Assembly (NCBI GenBank): GCA_003161195.1
Contig: PMOV01000327.1
Location: forward strand, 6,978-13,491
DNA: 6,514 nucleotides
DNA from: Acidobacteriota bacterium
GTDB lineage: Bacteria > Acidobacteriota > Terriglobia > Acidiferrales > UBA7541
Direction of reading: 5' to 3'
In this document: one piece after another, positions 5,795-6,514 of the stretch
How positions within the stretch are numbered: position 1 is the stretch's first letter
Layout: each line of letters begins with the position of its first letter
Made by a program: the position numbers and the translations under genes
Notes under the pieces: generated by a model
Databases searched by the model: none
The model's input: the letters and a program-made list of their open reading frames with translations, nothing else
Told to the model about the DNA's origin: nothing

Positions 5795-6172
5795 CTAAAT
5801 GAACAATTCCACGCTGACGTGAACAAACGCCCCCAGCTTTTTCGCCTGGGTCTTGCTGATAGCCCGCTTGCCATGGAAGACCTTGGAGGCGATCCCTTTG
5901 GAGCCAAACAGTTTCCAAAGATCTTTCTGCGTAAGATTGCGGGCCGCCATCAAATGTTGCAGGTCTGCTGCGGACTGGCCTTGGCAATGGGATACCGCCG
6001 TTCTTCATAATCGCCGATTAGCACGGTGAGCAACTCCGCCAGTTCCTGCTCTTCCGGGCTGGCGTTCTCCATTTCGTCTGGTTTCCAGCTAGTTGGGGCG
6101 CAGCAGTTCGGCGGTGAGGCGCGCGCATTCGTCGTCCGTGCGAATCACGTGCGGCAACGTACGCCGCAGCAA
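5795..6172 (-). pseudogene. higA (remnant): Frameshifted HigA-type (XRE, COG5499-like) antitoxin remnant
   Basis: Three minus-strand pieces in different frames join into one HigA-like antitoxin. Piece one (6172 to a TAG at 6091-6089) reads LPHVIRTDDECARLTAELLR. Piece two (from about 6085 to a TGA at 5952-5950) carries EEQELAELLTVLIGDYEERR and YPIAKASPQ. Piece three (from about 5967 to the stop at 5797-5795) carries DLQHLMAARNLTQKDLWKLF, GSKGIASKVFHGKRAISKTQ and ends VSVELFI. The LTQKDL...GSKGIAS...GKRAISK stretch is the helix-turn-helix that binds the operator in this family. The second break is best explained by one missing base near 5966-5969. Family members neutralise HigB mRNA interferases, but no toxin gene is present on either side. 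Two breaks make loss of function likely, although sequencing error in one of them cannot be excluded. Confidence 0.78.
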
Positions 6173-6191
6173 CCGGCCGAGCCAAAGGCGA

Positions 6192-6207
6192 CCGCCTCAG
6201 AAGGCGG
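6192..6207. repeat. REP-like hairpin next to the antitoxin remnant
   Basis: CCGCCT / AGGCGG with loop CAGA forms a 6-bp stem with no T-run. It lies between the antitoxin remnant and the right inverted repeat, in a 68-bp stretch (6173-6240) without any gene. It is probably another dispersed palindromic repeat rather than a terminator. Confidence 0.45.
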
Positions 6208-6240
6208 CCACTACAACGGCGATGGCGTCCCCGGTGTTGC

Positions 6241-6514
6241 TTCTAGTAGCACAGGCACTCCTGCCTGTGCACCCAACGCAAGCTCACCTGCGAACCAACC
6301 ATTCGTCGAAGCTGTTCCCGCCGGATTCGTGCCCCACGCCCGCCTAGCAGTACTGGAGCGTTACGTCCATTGACATAAAACCAATTCCACGCCAACATAC
6401 CACGTGAGTTCCAGAATTCACGCCCGCCCGGCCTTCCCGCCCCACTTTCTGGCGAAGTCACCTGAATTTTTGCTTCCACCAAACGCCCAAATTTTGCCCC
6501 TTTGTTTTGATAAC
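6241..6514 (-). repeat. Right copy of the ~273-bp inverted repeat, reaching the window edge
   Basis: This is the inverted counterpart of 2053-2325. Its hairpin, GCACAGGCA / TGCCTGTGC with loop CTCC at 6249-6270, is 9 bp against 8 bp in the left copy and has a different loop (AGAG in the left copy, GGAG here when read in the same orientation). The 61-bp identical block is 6339-6399. The last bases mirror GTTATCAAAACAAAGGGG, so the repeat may continue past the window. No gene is present in it. Confidence 0.9.

Noticed and set aside
6026..6373. Plus-strand ORF of 115 residues across the antitoxin remnant and right repeat
   Set aside because: It is antisense to recognisable HigA sequence and continues into repeat DNA, and the translation has no family features.
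2053..6514. A composite transposon or insertion sequence defined by the inverted repeats
   Set aside because: No transposase or recombinase is encoded inside or within the repeats, and no target-site duplication can be judged because the right end is cut by the window edge.

Overview
The window looks like chromosomal DNA from a GC-rich soil-type bacterium, most probably an Acidobacteriota member. That guess rests on the dispersed hairpin repeat with stem CACAGGCA / TGCCTGTG near each end and on GC-rich housekeeping genes. Both are recalled impressions, so the taxonomy is an inference. No RNA gene, CRISPR array or transposase is visible.

Left part (1-2052), minus strand: a short-chain dehydrogenase/reductase cut by the window start, a spacer made of seven degenerate 15-bp tandem repeats (which can encode a 46-residue peptide), and an SPFH/prohibitin-like membrane protein with a good ribosome binding site. 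Its upstream region carries three copies of a GTTATCAAAACAAAGG-like motif.

Centre (2053-6514): a segment bounded by two inverted copies of a repeat of about 273 bp (2053-2325 and 6241-6514). The right copy reaches the window edge. Inside is a plus-strand three-gene cassette with visibly lower GC than the genes to its left. It encodes an AlbA_2/Schlafen-like domain protein, a second protein overlapping it by 4 bp (ATGA) with no domain I can name, and a fusion of a RuvB-like AAA+ module to an Mrr-type restriction endonuclease domain. A strong rho-independent terminator lies shortly after the third gene. In the fusion, the RuvB Walker A threonine, the Walker B acidic pair and the sensor 2 arginine are all replaced, while the Mrr D...QxK nuclease motif is intact. 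This suggests a pseudo-ATPase platform carrying an active DNase. The combination, low GC and repeat boundaries fit an accessory, possibly anti-phage, cassette. I do not recognise it as a named system.

Right part of the segment: a small four-helix membrane protein built from an internal duplication (plus strand), and, converging on it, a frameshifted remnant of a HigA-type antitoxin (minus strand) with no toxin beside it. A REP-like hairpin and the second inverted repeat follow. The decayed toxin-antitoxin gene and repeated sequence mark this as an island-like area with past rearrangement.
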